From: Spirogloea muscicola
Taxonomy: Eukaryota > Streptophyta > Zygnematophyceae > Spirogloeales > Spirogloeaceae
Direction: 5' to 3'
NCBI GenBank assembly: GCA_009602725.1
Contig: WELB01000118.1
Location: 175,883 to 239,882, forward strand
Length of the DNA: 64,000 bases
The notes beneath the pieces were generated by a model. The model made no database searches, was not told the DNA's origin, and saw only the letters and a program-made list of their open reading frames with translations. Within the stretch, counting starts at the first letter, position 1, and each line of letters starts with the position of its first letter. Of the stretch, positions 1 to 12,097 are shown one piece after another. Position numbers and translations under genes: made by a program.

Positions 1-3000
1 TTACGTCGCGGCGTTCGAGCCGCTGCTCTTCGAGGAGTGCCGGGCGCAGCTGCGGCAGGCCTGGGAGGAGGCTGCCGAGGCCGGCGGCGGCGGCAGCGGC
101 GCGGGGGGCAGCGGCTTTGGCCCGGCCAAGCCCGTCCCAGTGGCCGTCTCCCGCGCCCAGCCTTGCGCGGAGTCTGGTGGGGCCATCCCCACTCTCTCGC
201 TCCTGCAGTATGTAAGCCCATTGCCGTCAACCATCCTCTGTTTCCAGTAGTTTGAGCTGGCGGAGCGGCGTGCCTGCAGGGTGGTATGAGGTCGCGCTGA
301 CCATCCGGGATGCACACGACCGCACAATCTGGCGCGAGAGCGACATCGCAGTCCTCTGCACGCCGCATCCTGCAAGTATGTCTACCTCTCACTGCTGAGC
401 TATTTTAACCACTGGCTCTACCAAGTTTCTGCCAATCAAAGGCAATCTTCAATTGTGCATTGTGAAGACATTGAAGACTGTTGCTTGTTGCCGACGAATT
501 CAGTGGTCGACAATCGACACCATGGCTGCTTTCCTCATGTGATCAAAGGTTGGTGTGTCTTTCACAGAGCAATCTGCTTCGATCACTCCAGCTGGCCCAG
601 TGAAAGGAGGCGCAGGGGCAAAGCAGCAATGTGGAGAAGCCCGGAGTGCTGAGGACGAGGCAACCGCTTCGCTGCCAGCGCGCATTGCTGGAGTAGCCAA
701 GCGGCTGGTGAACCAGCCCGCACGGAATCACGATCGGCATCCCCGCGAGACCATCACTTTCCGCTTCCTTGCCAGCCCCCAGGAGTTGGCAGATCCCAGG
801 TCCGGCGAAGCTTCCCCATCCAGTAGCATTGCAAATCTCTGGTCGAGATTTCTGTTCTTGCATTTTGAGCACTACTGTCAGTGTTGAGGTAAAGTGACAC
901 ACTGTAATTGGTACTTAGGTGACCTTGGGTGCGTCATTGTGCAGCCCAAAACTGGGCAACCCTGGGCACGTCGTAAGGGCCCTTCAAGCGCGTGGCGACG
1001 GGTGGTTCCTCACCAACCTTGGCACGCTCACGACCACGCAGCGCGAGCTCACTGCGCTGCACGCGTTCAAAGGCTTTCACAGGGAGGTGTGCTTTTTGCA
1101 GCTCTGTCAGATTCATTGACCTCCATTCTGTCTGTCAATATACTTCTTGTATGAAAAGAGCTGCAGGCTGCAGCATCCCTTTGTTTTCAGGGCTCTCATT
1201 GACACTACCAGTCCACAATATCATGGATGTAGCATCATGCTGTGGTTTGAGTGGTCAAGCAAGCCCGGCTTGTCCTGCACGCTGGATGGTCATTGTCGTG
1301 CGCGTGCTTCTTGCGAAAACAGTGGCAGTCTGCTTTTTGCAGATAAGGCTTGGGTCTAGGTCTGGCATGGCTCAGCTTCTTCTGCATGCATGGATGGGCT
1401 TGTGCATGGCTGATATGAAGCAGGAGTCAGAGACTCGCCAGGCATATTCTAACCAGGCGTGAAGTCCTTGTTGTCATTGTCCGCTTGTGTTTGGCTTACG
1501 CAGCTCATGGAAGCAGTGCTCCAACCGCGGCCGCAGCTGTTTCCAGACTATGCTGCAGAGGAGGCACCGCCACTCCCCCAGCGCTTCACGCCTGCGTTCA
1601 AGTCCTACCTGATGGAGCGATTCAATGCGCCGCAGCTCAAGTCCATCCAGTGGGTTGGTGCATTTACAGCAGCCGGCACACCAGGCACTGGGGGCAACTC
1701 GTGGCCGTTTACGCTGGTGCAGGGCCCGCCAGGGACGGGGAAGACGCACACTGTCTGCGGCATGCTCAATGTCATCCACCTGGTGCAGTATCAGATGTAC
1801 TACGAGAGCCTGCTGCGGCAGCTCGGCATTTCCTTGGGCGAGGACGGCAAAACCCCGCTTGCGAAGGTAGGCCAGGTCAATAATGCAAGCATGGTAGCTG
1901 CTTCTTATGCAGCGCAGAGGACGTTCTGCCCCATTATACAGTAAAGTTTGAGGCATGTGATGAACTCTTGCACATAGTTCATCCACAGAGCGCGTCTCAA
2001 CAACACTGTCAGTGAATCAGCAGGGGTCTGGCTCACGGCCACGGCTGTCCGAGAGTCAGCTGCTGGGAGTGCGAAGCCTGGAGAAGCCTCGCATGCTGGT
2101 GTGCGCGCCCTCCAATGCCGCTGTCGACGAGCTGCTCCTGCGGGTGCTCGAGCAAGGCTTCCTGGACGGCGAGATGGCAACCTATCGGCCCAACGTGGCG
2201 CGCGTGGGCACAGAGGCCGCATCTCCGGCAGCTCAGGTCCAACATCTCCGTCGTTCACCACATGTGATCACGGGTTGTTGTCACATCACTTAGCTCGCCT
2301 GCTTCATGGTCTACGGCTGACTGAGATGTGTGGGACATGCAGGTGGTATCGGTTGAGCGCCGTGCGGAGCAGATCCTTGCGCTGCCTCTGGAGGATGTCC
2401 GGCGGCAGGTCTACTTCCTGCTAGAGCAGGACCGGGGCATGGAGCACCACATGGAGCAGCTTCGAGCCAGCCTTCAGGTAGATTCTTTTTTTAAAAACTG
2501 AATAGCACTGCTATTGAAGATGGAGGTGCCCAGTGTTAGTCCTGCTACCATTGAGTCACAGTTAAACACTTTTCACCAGCGGCCGACGTCAGGCTCATTG
2601 GCTCTCGTCACTGAGCAGGAGGATGCTGCTGACAAGGGAGCTGTGTTGGGTCAAGAGCCAGAGGCCTTGGGCAAATTGGATCAGGAGCGTGACCAGAAGC
2701 TCCAGCAGCTAGCTGTATGCCCCACTCTCTGTTAATAGTTTTTCAAGTCCTCGACTGACCAGAATATTACCTCTTCTTGCCAACCTGCCCGCTTCTTGAT
2801 CATGGTAGTGAGCCTTCAGTGTGATATTCACTCTTTTACAAGGACGTCTTGGGTACAGAATGTTGGTTCACCAAATTTCAGCCAGTTGTGAATGCATTTC
2901 TGCTCGTCTGGATGACCTTTCTGAAAAAGCTCACAGAGAGTGATGTGCAGAATGCTAGGCTGCCTACTTTCATTTGTTGATCATTTCATAGTTTGAATAG

Positions 3001-4992
3001 ACTTCCACTATTGTTCATTTTTGCACAATCTGGACATCCAGAGAGTGGTGGAGCAGCGACACAAACTACTGGCGGAGATGGGTCGGTACCGCATCGCGCT
3101 GGAGCGGCAGGTGGTGTCGGACGCAGTCAAGCTGCAGTTAGAGGCCAGCTTTGCTGCGGAGGCCGAGATTGTCTTCACTACCCTCTCAAGCTCAGGGCGC
3201 AAGTCTGTATCAATCACTACCTGTTGTTGCAGCCTGCTCGCTTGACTACTGACAGGTGCCACAATGCTTGTCAATGACTGAATCAAGTGTTGAGAATTCT
3301 AGAAATGACCTGTTGACATCCAATTATCTTTCAGGACCTTTGAGAGGCTGGAGAACGGCTTTGATGTTGTGGTGGTAGACGAGGCGGCACAGGCAAGCGA
3401 GGTGTCCATCCTCCCCCCACTCGCCCTCAAGGCTTCCCGATGCGTCCTGGTAGGGGACCCCCAGCAGCTCCCAGCCACGGTCATCTCCCAGGCTGCTCAG
3501 AGTATGCTCTACAAGTACGTCCCCTGAACCCAAAAGTGTAGTGATAACTTGCGCAATCATCAGACTCTGCACGTGTTTGCTTGACTTGCAAGCGGAAAGC
3601 CTTCACACTTGGAATTATGCACGTCACAGGACCTGTTGCTAGGCATCTGACGCACGTCAAGTATCGCTTGCACCTTCTCATTACTATCACCACCTTACCA
3701 GCCGGAGCTTGTTCGAGCGACTCAAGGAGGCAGGCTGCCCCTCCATCATGCTCACCGTGCAGCACCGCATGCACCCCGAGATCCGCCGCTGGCCGTCCTC
3801 CTACTTCTACGAGGACCGCCTCACAGATAGCCAGGCCGTGCAGCAGATGGCGCCGGAGCCCTTCTATCGGGACGCCCTGCTGAGACCGTACCTGTTCTAC
3901 GACGTCAGCAAGGGCCGTGAGTCACATGGCGGATCCATGAGCTATCAGAACCTCTACGAGGCCAAGCTCGCGGTTCTGCTCTACAGAGTAAGCAATGCCT
4001 TCATGACATAGCCGCCTCATGAGAGTCCTTCTTTAACATTTGCAACTAGCTAATCGGTACCCTTCTTTGATTGCCATTTTCCCCTCTGCAGCACCTACAG
4101 GCAGTGGCCAAGGAGTGCGGGTGCAATGGGACGGTGCCGGTGGGGGTGGTCACCCCGTACAAGCAGCAGCTGCGCCTGCTAAAGCGGGAGTTTGAGCCGG
4201 TGCTCAAGGAGGTGGAGCCGAAGCAGATATACATCAACACTGTCGATGCCTTTCAAGGGCAGGAGCGAGACGTGATCATCATGTCGTGCGTCCGGGCGTC
4301 AGTCCGGAGCGTTGGCTTCGTCTCCGACATCCGCCGCATGAATGTGGCGCTCACCAGGGCACGGCGGGCTCTCTGGGTAGGTGCAGATGTGCTGGGTCAC
4401 TGTCAAATACAGCAAGCGCAGGCAACCTCAGGAGGCTGCTTCAAATTGTTGGTGGTGCTGTCCAAGTGCTGAACCTCCTTGAATTCCTCAAAGGGCACAC
4501 ACATTGCATTGGGACAAGCAAGAACACCATCGAGTGCGTCCTTAGCTGCTAAGCTTCATTGCACTGTAAATGCTGGAATGATTTCCTGCACAACTGGAGA
4601 TCGGGGTTTCCCTGCACATTTGTAAACTGGCTGTGTGGTTACTGCTGCAGGTCCTGGGCAATGCACTAGCTTTACAGCAGTCGGAAGCGTGGAGCTCCCT
4701 GCTCAAGGATGCTAAGGCGCGAAGTTGCTTTGTTGATGCTGCCAATCTAGACCTCTTTCGGCCGGCAGGTGGGGTGATTGTCGAAGAGATGGAAGTTGAG
4801 GCAGGGCAGGGCGTCAAGAGACGGAGAGGCGAGCAGGCCGAGGCTGGCGGGCGAGAAGGCCAGCAGGCCAGCGACTGCAAGGCAGCGGGCTTACCGGAGG
4901 CCGACAATGTGGAGAAGAGGCGGCGCCGGCACCGGGGCGGCAAGGGCAAGGGCCGCAGTCAGCGGCGGGGCAAGGGCATTCCCGTTGATTGA
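1..4992 (+). CDS. SEN1/MAA3-type superfamily 1 helicase (5' truncated)
   Basis: Superfamily 1B RNA/DNA helicase of the Sen1/senataxin/MAA3 group, expected in the nucleus resolving R-loops and aiding transcription termination. The window opens inside the N-terminal region (frame 2, FEPLLFEECRAQL, typical of plant SEN1 proteins). Exons I can splice in frame: 2-207, 248-376, about 950-1080 (TTTQRELTALHAF), 1504-1866 (Walker A GPPGTGKT), about 2030-2235 (motif Ia, CAPSNAAVDELL), 2341-2477, about 2619-2714 (Lys/Gln/Glu-rich), about 3036-3202, 3335-3514 (Walker B DEAAQ and LVGDPQQLPAT), 3702-3987 (QHRMHPEIR), 4092-4376 (VDAFQGQERDVIIMSCVR and ALTRARRALW), 4651-4992. Phases agree at the 3202/3335, 3514/3702 and 4376/4651 joins. 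The C-terminus is basic (RRRRHRGGKGKGRSQRRGKG), a likely nuclear-localisation or RNA-binding tail. N-terminal exons before 950 are least certain. A UPF1-type identity is less likely because the flanking sequences follow the SEN1 subgroup. Confidence 0.9.
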
Positions 4993-6600
4993 GACAAGGG
5001 CGCCGGTGTTGGTATTCACAGACCCCGCTGGAGACACCTGGTGGCTGAGTGACCATGTGGATGGACTGCGTGTCAGTTGCAGAGCCACTAGAGCCAGATG
5101 GGTTATCCAGAGCTTTCCAGTTGGCATGGCCTCGAAACAGAGGAAGGTGCAGATAAGAGTGAAGGTTCCATGGCGAGAGTACTGCTGCTGATGCTGCAGA
5201 CAGGGGCTGTCCACTTCACTCAGGAGGTATCAGCCGCTTCCCATGCACAAACTTTGGCCCTCCTTTGCTTAACAGTGCATGCGCAGCTGCCGCCAGCAGC
5301 TGCTTCTGTGGGTAGCGTGAGGCATACACTCAAGTGTCATGTATGCAGGTGACCTACCCTTGCAGCAAGTCTGACGAGGCTTACAGTACCAGGATTGTCG
5401 ATCAACATGAGAGATGGTTTGCGCAGCAAACAGCAGCAGCAGCAAGCTTCGCAGGCACATTGTCGTGGAGACTCAAGATTTCCTCCAAGACTGTATAAAG
5501 GCGGGCCAGCTATCTGTACAAAACAGTGACATGTTACCTACAATCAGCATGGCGTCTGCGCACTATTCTTTCATTTATTGGCGCTACCTACTTCCAGCAG
5601 TGGGACGCTGCACAGTGCCATGAGCTTCTCAATGGTTTTGGCAAGGGGGCCATTTGCGGCAGCTAAGCCATTGGAGCTACGTTCTCCAAGTTTTGGCATC
5701 TCATTGTTTTCCAGAAAGGAAAATTCCGCTTTTGGACCCTCTCCTGCGGCCTCACTACTTCATTTGACATGGGGAGGCGTTGAAGGTGCACCAAAACACC
5801 TCACTCATGAGCTCCAGTGCATGATCTGAGCATGCCTGTCTAGTGACCGCAATTGTGTGAACATATGTTTAATATGCTTGCTTTGACGAGCAATCATCCA
5901 CTGTGAAAGTGAATTTCCACCTCAGAGCCAATTTGCGCTCAGGAGAAGCTCTGGGGTATCTAACCAGGCGGGTACAGACGGTCTCTCCACCCCAAGAGGT
6001 TCTGTTGTATACCCCAAGGGGTTGCCACAACCGCACTTGACGTGAGCCACTTGAAACATCTCTGTTACTGTTAGTTTTATTGCAAGAAGCCACTCGTGCA
6101 TATCTCGAGTGGCCAAAGCAAGTCACAGCGAGGTGGGGTGGGGTTGAGGAGGCGTCCACCGGACAAACAACCGCTCCAAATTACTGTGTCATGGCCATGA
6201 AGGCATTGTTGCTGAAGGCAGGTGCATCTGGCGTGTTGAGTGACAATGCGAGTGCAACACAGGATGAAGACAAATATGGTAGCTCCTCTAAATGGAACGT
6301 CGGTGTTACTGAGCATCGGGGCAAGGGCACACAGGCGTTGGGGGGCGCTGCCAACAGAGGAAGCTGAAACAGCATGACTAATAGGCGGCAACCAGGCGGC
6401 CGCACAATTTCACAGCTCGTACCCAGCAGCCGGATGTCAGACAGACGGGGAGAGCCAATCCCCACGGCCAGACCACGACAAGGCTACTGCGACAAGGTTC
6501 GCCATGTAAGTGCAGGCAGAGCCCAGGGAGCGCTGTTAAGTCGCCGGTGGAGCGCATGCAGTGGGTGGAGCGCAAGGGAGGCCATGTGTGCGTAAAGAAG
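4993..6600. other. Intergenic, 3' flank of helicase
   Basis: No gene is supported. The first part probably holds the helicase 3' UTR. Short open frames here have no recognisable domain. From about 6400 the sequence starts to resemble decayed antisense retroelement material, which becomes clear after 6600. Confidence 0.5.
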
Positions 6601-6611
6601 AGCAGAAGCTT

Positions 6612-6991
6612 TCTAGAGGGGGGCAATGGCTCTGAAAAGGCCAGCCCAAAAGAAAAGAGGTAGAGAAGCAGCTATTCCGAAGGGGGCGAGGGCTAGGAGG
6701 GTGGGCCGGTCAAGGTCAGTCCACAAAAGACTGGGTGAGGTCCAAAGTAGCCAGCAAAGAGAGAAGGCGCGTGGTGGCGCATGAAATTGAAAGGGAGGCC
6801 ACCTTTAGCCTTACAAATGTCTTGGTAACGCGGTAATGGGGGGACACTAAATATCCTCGAGTGAGCACATACATATCTGACAAGCTAAGCTGAGGAGCCA
6901 GACCACCACCACGGAAGCCATTAGCGTGGCCTAATGCATGCTCAGCACGCTGGTGTATCGCGAGTGCAAAATGGAAAGGTGCCCTACCCAA
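6612..6991 (-). mobile_element. LINE 3' end, GCGCGCC-tail type, plus hairpin tail remnant
   Basis: Antisense non-LTR retrotransposon end. Reading the minus strand, the frame from 6991 down to about 6850 has the C-terminal signature SLSDMYVLTRGY, but the stop codon after Tyr is lost. Downstream the 3' UTR resembles the class that ends in a GCGC-rich segment (GAAGGCGCGTGGTGGCGCAT on the plus strand near 6764). A separate GGGCTGGCC-type hairpin tail lies at 6629-6652. This is a decayed copy. Confidence 0.6.
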
Positions 6992-6999
6992 GGGGGGTG

Positions 7000-7440
7000 A
7001 TGCTGTGAGAAACTGGTTTCATCAAAGGGATAAAGGGCTGTGAACAGCCAGCCCGATCAATAAGCACTGACAAGGTCCGAAGGTGCCAAAGAAAATATTT
7101 TAAAAAGAAAAGCAAGCGCGGCCAGATTGACTGGTGGCCAAAAAGTGCTCTCCCAAGGCTTTCCCGGTAGGATAATCACTTGAGAGGCTAGCTTATGAAT
7201 TCGGGGGTTATTCTCAGAGTGGAAGCGGTGGCCGTGAGAGGCCGTCTCAGGAAAGGAATGAAGGTGGGGCGCACAAAATGAGAGGGAGGCCTAAGCAAGC
7301 CAGTACACTGAACAAAGAGAAAGCTAACAGGGGCTAAGATAAGAAAACGAAGAACAATCGAAGGGCGACTCCAGTACCCACAATTGAGCAGATCGATATT
7401 TGCTACGCTTGAATGGGGCTCCGGAGCACCACCTTGCAAG
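7000..7440 (-). mobile_element. Decayed LINE 3' ends (two tails)
   Basis: A hairpin tail (GGGCTGTGAACAGCCAGCCC on plus) lies near 7033. The minus frame ending near 7360 reads NIDLLNCGY followed by Trp in place of the stop, a mutated form of the SDLxLLTRGY-stop signature. After it comes the TTTTGTGCGCCCC segment of the GCGC-rich 3' UTR class. Confidence 0.5.
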
Positions 7441-8270
7441 TCAGTAGCCTGGCTTAGTGCGCGCCCAGCACGCTGATGTATGCTAGAGCCTGGAAACGCT
7501 GCAAAGTAAGCGAGAGCCGCATTTTGTAATTAGCAACCAACGTTTGCAGGACACAAGTATGCCTTAAGCTACCGGCCCGACTAAGACGGCGCTGGTCGAC
7601 CAGGTGGGGCCAGGCGTTGGAGGAGGGAGGAACACTTGGTACTACTGTAGCTGCCGTGAATGTTTCTGGCGCACGGATAAAAGTAACGCTGGGGATGGTC
7701 CTTGTAGTGCCACTACTTTCTTACGCTCTCCATGGATGAGCATACTTTCTTTCCTCATGGTTTGTCGCCCAGCCAGGCACAGTCAGCGAGGGTGCCCCAA
7801 CTTGGGAAGCATCAATCAGTACGAGTCGAAGAGTAGGCCAGGCCCGCCGCTCCGAGGCTTGGCAAAACAATCCAGACGCCTCACGTATAGCGTGCCCGCA
7901 TTTCTGGATGACGGGCACGATGGCCGACTCTCCCATAGCCGGATGTTAACCAGCCTCCTGAGCAGATTCAAACACTGCGTCTATAAGTGGGCGGTGTGAG
8001 GCATCGCGCTCACCTCCCTCAACACATTTAAACAATGTGGGCAGCCAACGAGATCTCATCAGCAGATCGAAATTGAGCTGACACTCGAAATGGTGGTTGC
8101 CGGCCAAGTAAAGGGGAATCAAAAACATGGCAAGGTCCCGGCAAAGAAGAGACGGTTGGCCGTGGAAAGAGCAGCTGGAAGAGTTATTCCCTCTGTGAGA
8201 AGAAGTGGGTCTCCTAGTGGCTTCTCTGTGAGAAGCCAGCCGGATAAGAGTGGCCCCTAGAAGAAAGGAG
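7441..8270. other. Repeat-field DNA, no gene
   Basis: No coding region is supported. Open frames here are short and lack domains. The segment sits between clear LINE 3' ends and probably consists of older, unrecognisable copies. Confidence 0.4.
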
Positions 8271-8762
8271 AATTTCGTGTATTTGAAACAAACGAAGGCC
8301 AAATGGCCAAGTACAAACGCAAGCACATCTAAAGACCTACGTAACCCTACAGCAGATTGACCGGCTCAGTAACCACGGGTCAATACATTAAGGTCGCTAA
8401 TCGATGCCTGAATACTAGATGGCAGCTACGAAGCTCTTCTGCTACCAACTAGAGCTCGCCCAGCTTTCTGGTGCAAAGCATTAGCACGCTGCAAACAGGC
8501 CGAAACTCGTCGTCGCAAGAACGACAGATATTCAGCTGGCAAGCCCATCTCAGCCGGGACACATTTGCATGTCGTGTGTAGCCTAGATTGGCTATGTTTT
8601 GAAGGAGAGTAAGGAAACGAGGACCTAAGCAGCCAAAGATCTCGACTGCCGCTGGAAAGAGTCTTCCAGTAGAGGGCGATGGCTGTGGTTGGCCAGCCCA
8701 GAAAGAAGAATGAACAAATTTCGAATGGGCCAGGAAAGCACCAAAGCACACAGCGACTCAAG
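8271..8762 (-). mobile_element. LINE C-terminal fragment with GGCCATTTGGCC-type 3' UTR
   Basis: The minus strand carries the end of a LINE ORF2-like protein (pieces NIANLGYTRHAN and ANALHQKAGRALVGSRRAS) broken by frameshifts. Its stop lies near 8370, followed by a 3' UTR of about 90 bases containing GGCCATTTGGCC and ending in AAATACACGAAATT. The copy at 46780-47530 aligns along its length with a better reading frame. A hairpin tail of another copy overlaps the left side at 8667-8700 (GGCTGTGGTTGGCCAGCCC). Confidence 0.7.
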
Positions 8763-9475
8763 TGTCCACTGGACGCTCAATGTACTCTGACCTGCGGCTG
8801 AGGAAGAAGTGGCACTCCCTGTAACGAATTTACATGGCTGGAATGTCAATGCAGCTGTAATGTATTGACAGATGCCTGGAGATTAGATACCTCATCCGGC
8901 TGATAAATAAATTGACTGTCAGTGCCGCAGGAAAGGCTTGACAGATGCCTGGAGACGGACAATTTCACCAGGCTGGGCAGCGTGGCTTTGATATAGAGCT
9001 GAGAGCGGCGCAACCCGGAGTCGTGACACGCGAGACAGCATGGTGCTGGCGCTGGAACGGCGACGGGAGGTGGCAGCGCTGTAGACTGCCTTGACGGCAT
9101 TGTTAGCCGTTAGTATTGACGAGGATGATAGACGGCTGACGATAGCCTGGGGGTAGTGACCGTCAGCTGCGAGTGACGGGTAGATTGTCGGTGGTAGCCG
9201 TTGTTAGCCGTCGACAGGTCGTGGACGGGTCATCAACGAGAGACTGGGTGCCGAATATCCCACCCGGGCCCGTATGGCCGGGCTCGCAGTCCGTCGGGCT
9301 ATAAAGGGGGCACCCGAGATGGGAGAGGGGGTGAGTTCTTCACCCAACCTCGGACCCCTGGACCCTTGCCCCTGCAGTAACCGTTGCTCAGTTTTACCGT
9401 TGCGGCCCCATCCCAATGCCTCCCGCTTTTCCTTGCGCCGCCGGCAGCCCGGGCTTGGCGATCCACAGCATTCGT

Positions 9476-9695
9476 TACACTCCCAGTGGGGGCAAGGGCT
9501 GCAAAAAGCCAGCCCAAAAAAGAATTGACAAAGGTTCGAAGGGGCCGAAAAAGCATTGAGCAGCTACAAAGGGGTCTGAAGATGCTATGGTAAGCAGGTA
9601 GAGCAGGGGGAGGATGGATCACTCAGTAGTTACGAGTGAGGAGCCTCAGATCCGGCAGACTAGCTGCCGGAAAACTATCCCGGCTGAGCGGGGGA
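9476..9695 (-). mobile_element. LINE 3' end, CCACTTCTT-tail type
   Basis: Antisense 3' UTR with the hairpin GGGCTGG...CAGCCC and a terminus close to GGGAGTG. The C-terminal codons SDLRLLT precede the stop at about 9632. It belongs to the same 3' UTR class as 24801-24945 and 40243-40394. Confidence 0.7.
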
Positions 9696-9845
9696 GAGAA
9701 GGGCTCGCCCATTGAGGGTAGGGGCTGGAAAAGCCAGCCCAAAAAAGAAGAACAAAGTACGAGAAAGGGGGGCCAGAGGAATCGCTAAGAAAACAAAGCA
9801 CACAAAGAAAGAAAGCAGCTGCAAATCACGTAACCCCAGCGGGGG
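9696..9845 (-). mobile_element. LINE 3' UTR, GGGCGAGCCCTT-tail type
   Basis: Antisense 3' UTR. It starts on the plus strand with GAAGGGCTCGCCCATTGAGG, followed by a GGGCTGGAAAAGCCAGCCC hairpin and a spacer ending close to TAACCCC, where the GGGTTA of the terminal RGY-stop lies. Confidence 0.6.
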
Positions 9846-10044
9846 AGCGGGTCTCCTGGCCCCTAGTTGGCCGTTCTTCCTAGACCCTGACCCAAACTCT
9901 CTCGACGGCGAGGGGCAAGCAGAATGTCCTCTACCGCGTGATCGGCGTACTTCACGTCCTTGCGGCGGGCGGCGGGCGGCGCCGGCGGCCGCGTACCCTG
10001 CCTTCCGGGTTGCATCCGTCGGGACGTGAGTACTTTCTTGGACT

Positions 10045-10200
10045 TTAGTACTTTCTTCGAAGGGGGTGAGGGCTCTGGAGCCAGAGGAAGCGCTAAGAAA
10101 CCAAAGCAGACAAAGAAAGAAAGCAGCTACAAATCACTCAGTAACCCCTGCTAAGCAGCCGCAAATCAGAGAGGCTAGGGTCCTGGAAGTGGGTCCCCTG
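10045..10200 (-). mobile_element. LINE 3' end (SDLRLLSRGY)
   Basis: The minus-strand frame ends in SLSDLRLLSRGY with its stop near 10134. The UTR carries CGCTTCCTCTGGCTCCAGAG, related to the GCGCTTCCCCTGGCCCCC segment seen at 24392-24540 and 60044-60222. Confidence 0.65.
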
Positions 10201-10404
10201 GACAGAGCCAGAGGCAGCAGCGAGGGCTCTCCCGGCACGAAGGTGCAGCGCACGGGCCAATCCAAGAATGAGTTTGGACAAGGTCCTAAGTGCGCCCTGT
10301 TGGAACCTGGAGGCAGCCGCCACGCGGCCTGCCCGCAAGTGGACGGCAAATGCCCAGGGACCGCTGCAAAGGGAGACGGCAAGTCGCATCGTGTGCGCTT
10401 GAGC

Positions 10405-10622
10405 AAGCGACCCGCGGCTGCTTAGCAGGGGTTACTGAGTGATTCGTAGCAGCTATGCTTCGTTTTGTCTCACCCGTGGGTACTAATGTCATCTTAGGTA
10501 CCTTAGATTAGGTCTCCGTATTATGTAGCCTTGTTTAGTCTGCACTCGACTCTGCCTGAACAATGTATTGGCTTGAATTGGCCTCCCTTTCAATTCATGC
10601 GCCCCGCGCGCCTTCTCTTTGT
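10405..10622 (+). mobile_element. LINE 3' end with GCGCGCC-type 3' UTR
   Basis: The plus frame reads DPRLLSRGY-stop at about 10405-10437. It is followed by TACTAATGTCATCTTAGGTA and a UTR ending TTCATGCGCCCCGCGCGCC. The same UTR is repeated almost base for base at 47755-47902 and, antisense, at 24562-24700. Confidence 0.7.
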
Positions 10623-10735
10623 GCTTCCTTTCCTTAGCGCTTCCCCTGGCCCCCTACTCGTACTTTGTTCATTCTTTTTTTGGGCTGGCTTGTCCAGCCC
10701 CCCCTCTCCTCAATGGGCGAGCCGTTTCTTCTCGA
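10622..10735 (+). mobile_element. LINE 3' UTR, hairpin tail
   Basis: It abuts the previous element. It runs from TTAGCGCTTCCCCTGGCCCC to GGGCTGGCTTGTCCAGCCCC and ends in CAATGGGCGAGCC plus a TTCT-rich tail. The hairpin stem is GGGCTGG / CCAGCCC. Confidence 0.65.
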
Positions 10736-10805
10736 CGGCATCGAAGCCGGGCTGCTCGCTCTCTACCCTTCCATCCCTTCTGGGCTGGCCTCTCCTTGGT
10801 AGAGT

Positions 10806-10982
10806 AGAAGAAGGCTCGCCCATAAAGAAAGAGGGGCTGGCAAAGCCAGCCCAAAAAGAATGGACAATGTAGAGTAGAGGAGTCCTTCCTCGGCATCTCA
10901 TTCTTCGGCTTTGGACATTGTCCATTCTTTTTTGGGCTGGCTTTGCCAGCCCCTCTTTCTCTATGGGCGAGCCTTCTTCTTC
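10806..10982. repeat. Large inverted repeat of hairpin tails
   Basis: The left arm 10806-10870 is antisense and the right arm 10915-10982 is sense. Each is about 65 bases and nearly identical after reverse complementation, separated by 44 bases. Each arm itself contains two smaller palindromes, GGACATTGTCC and GGGCTGGCTTTGCCAGCCC. The DNA could extrude a cruciform and a transcript would fold into a long hairpin. Confidence 0.85.
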
Positions 10983-11028
10983 TCCCAGCTACCAGTCAAT
11001 CTGAAGGAGGCAGTTATCTTCTCGTTCT

Positions 11029-11100
11029 TTGTTCATTCTTTTTTGGGCTGGCTTGTCCAGCCCCTATCCTCAATGGGCGAGCCCTTTCTTCTATCTTCGG
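11029..11100 (+). mobile_element. LINE/SINE hairpin tail
   Basis: TTCATTCTTTTTTGGGCTGG leads into a GGGCTGGCTTGTCCAGCCC stem-loop and CAATGGGCGAGCC with a TTCT-rich end. It matches the tail at 10674-10735. Confidence 0.6.
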
Positions 11101-11750
11101 CGCCGGGAAACAGCACTCCGCGCACGTCGCTGGCGTAGGTCGAGCCAGCGACTTCCAAACGCGGAAAGAAGAAAGGGGCTCGCCCATAAAAAGGGCGAAA
11201 GAAAAGGGAGAAAGAAAGAGGTCCACACTACAAAACACGACTCGAACACACGACGATGCAGAGGGAAGGTCAGTAGTACCCGCGGAGAGAGGGGCTTTCC
11301 CAGCGCATCTGGCCCCCTTCGGAGCCTCGTCGATTCCTCTCGGGCTGGCTTCTCACACCCCATTGGGAGAGCCACTTCTTTCCCAGCCACTGCTTTTGTC
11401 ACAACGAGGAAGTGATCTCAATAGCCCCACGTTAGCAGCTGCCCAGTGGGGGGGGTGGTGGTGGTGACCGGGGCCCGCGCGCGGCCCGGCGCGTATCGGG
11501 GCGCGTATCGTGCGGTGCGCCGGCCACCAGCAAAGGCGGATGACGTCAGCGGGGGCGGGACACATGGCGCACGAGAGTTCGTGAGGTGGGGCCCGCCGCC
11601 CCGGTCGTCCTCTGCGGGTACCCGGTCCACCGCCCTCGGGCGCGGCCCTCCCCAGAAGCGCCCCGTCCTCTGCGGGCAAACTAGGGCCTCCCCGCCGCCC
11701 CGGGCCTCAATGATTTGCTGCTTTGTTTCTTCTTGTGCTTGTTATCTTAT
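11100..11750. other. GC-rich flank with CRE-like site
   Basis: No gene is supported. 11450-11700 is very GC-rich and carries a perfect TGACGTCA at 11541-11548. CGTCCTCTGCGGG occurs twice, near 11608 and 11668. The block could be upstream regulatory DNA of the SBP gene or another repeat. Confidence 0.4.
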
Positions 11751-11751
11751 T

Positions 11752-11840
11752 GGCATCTCATTCTTCGGCTTTGGACACTGTCCATTTTTTTTGGGCTGGC
11801 TTTGCCAGCCCCTCTTTCTCTATGGGCGAGCCTTCTTTTA
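11752..11840 (+). mobile_element. Hairpin tail copy
   Basis: It contains GGACACTGTCC followed by GGGCTGGCTTTGCCAGCCCC and TATGGGCGAGCC. It is nearly identical to the right arm at 10915-10982 and to 62882-62976. Confidence 0.7.
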
Positions 11841-12097
11841 GCTCTTCCAATGTATGGCAGTGCTAGCCTGGCCAGCCAGGAACGAACGTCCAAGAAGGAA
11901 CGTATAATGCCTATGCCGCCTCGCCCCGTCCTCTGTCGGCACCGCCGTGCCCCGTCCTGTGGATACACCCTGCCCCGGGCGGTCCCCCACAGCTGGCGCG
12001 CCCAGCGGCGGCGGCCTGCCGCGCGTGCGGGCGCGCATGCGCGTACGGACCCTCCGGCACTTGCAGCCGGCGCGAGCGTGCCCTGTACGGCCGCTGC

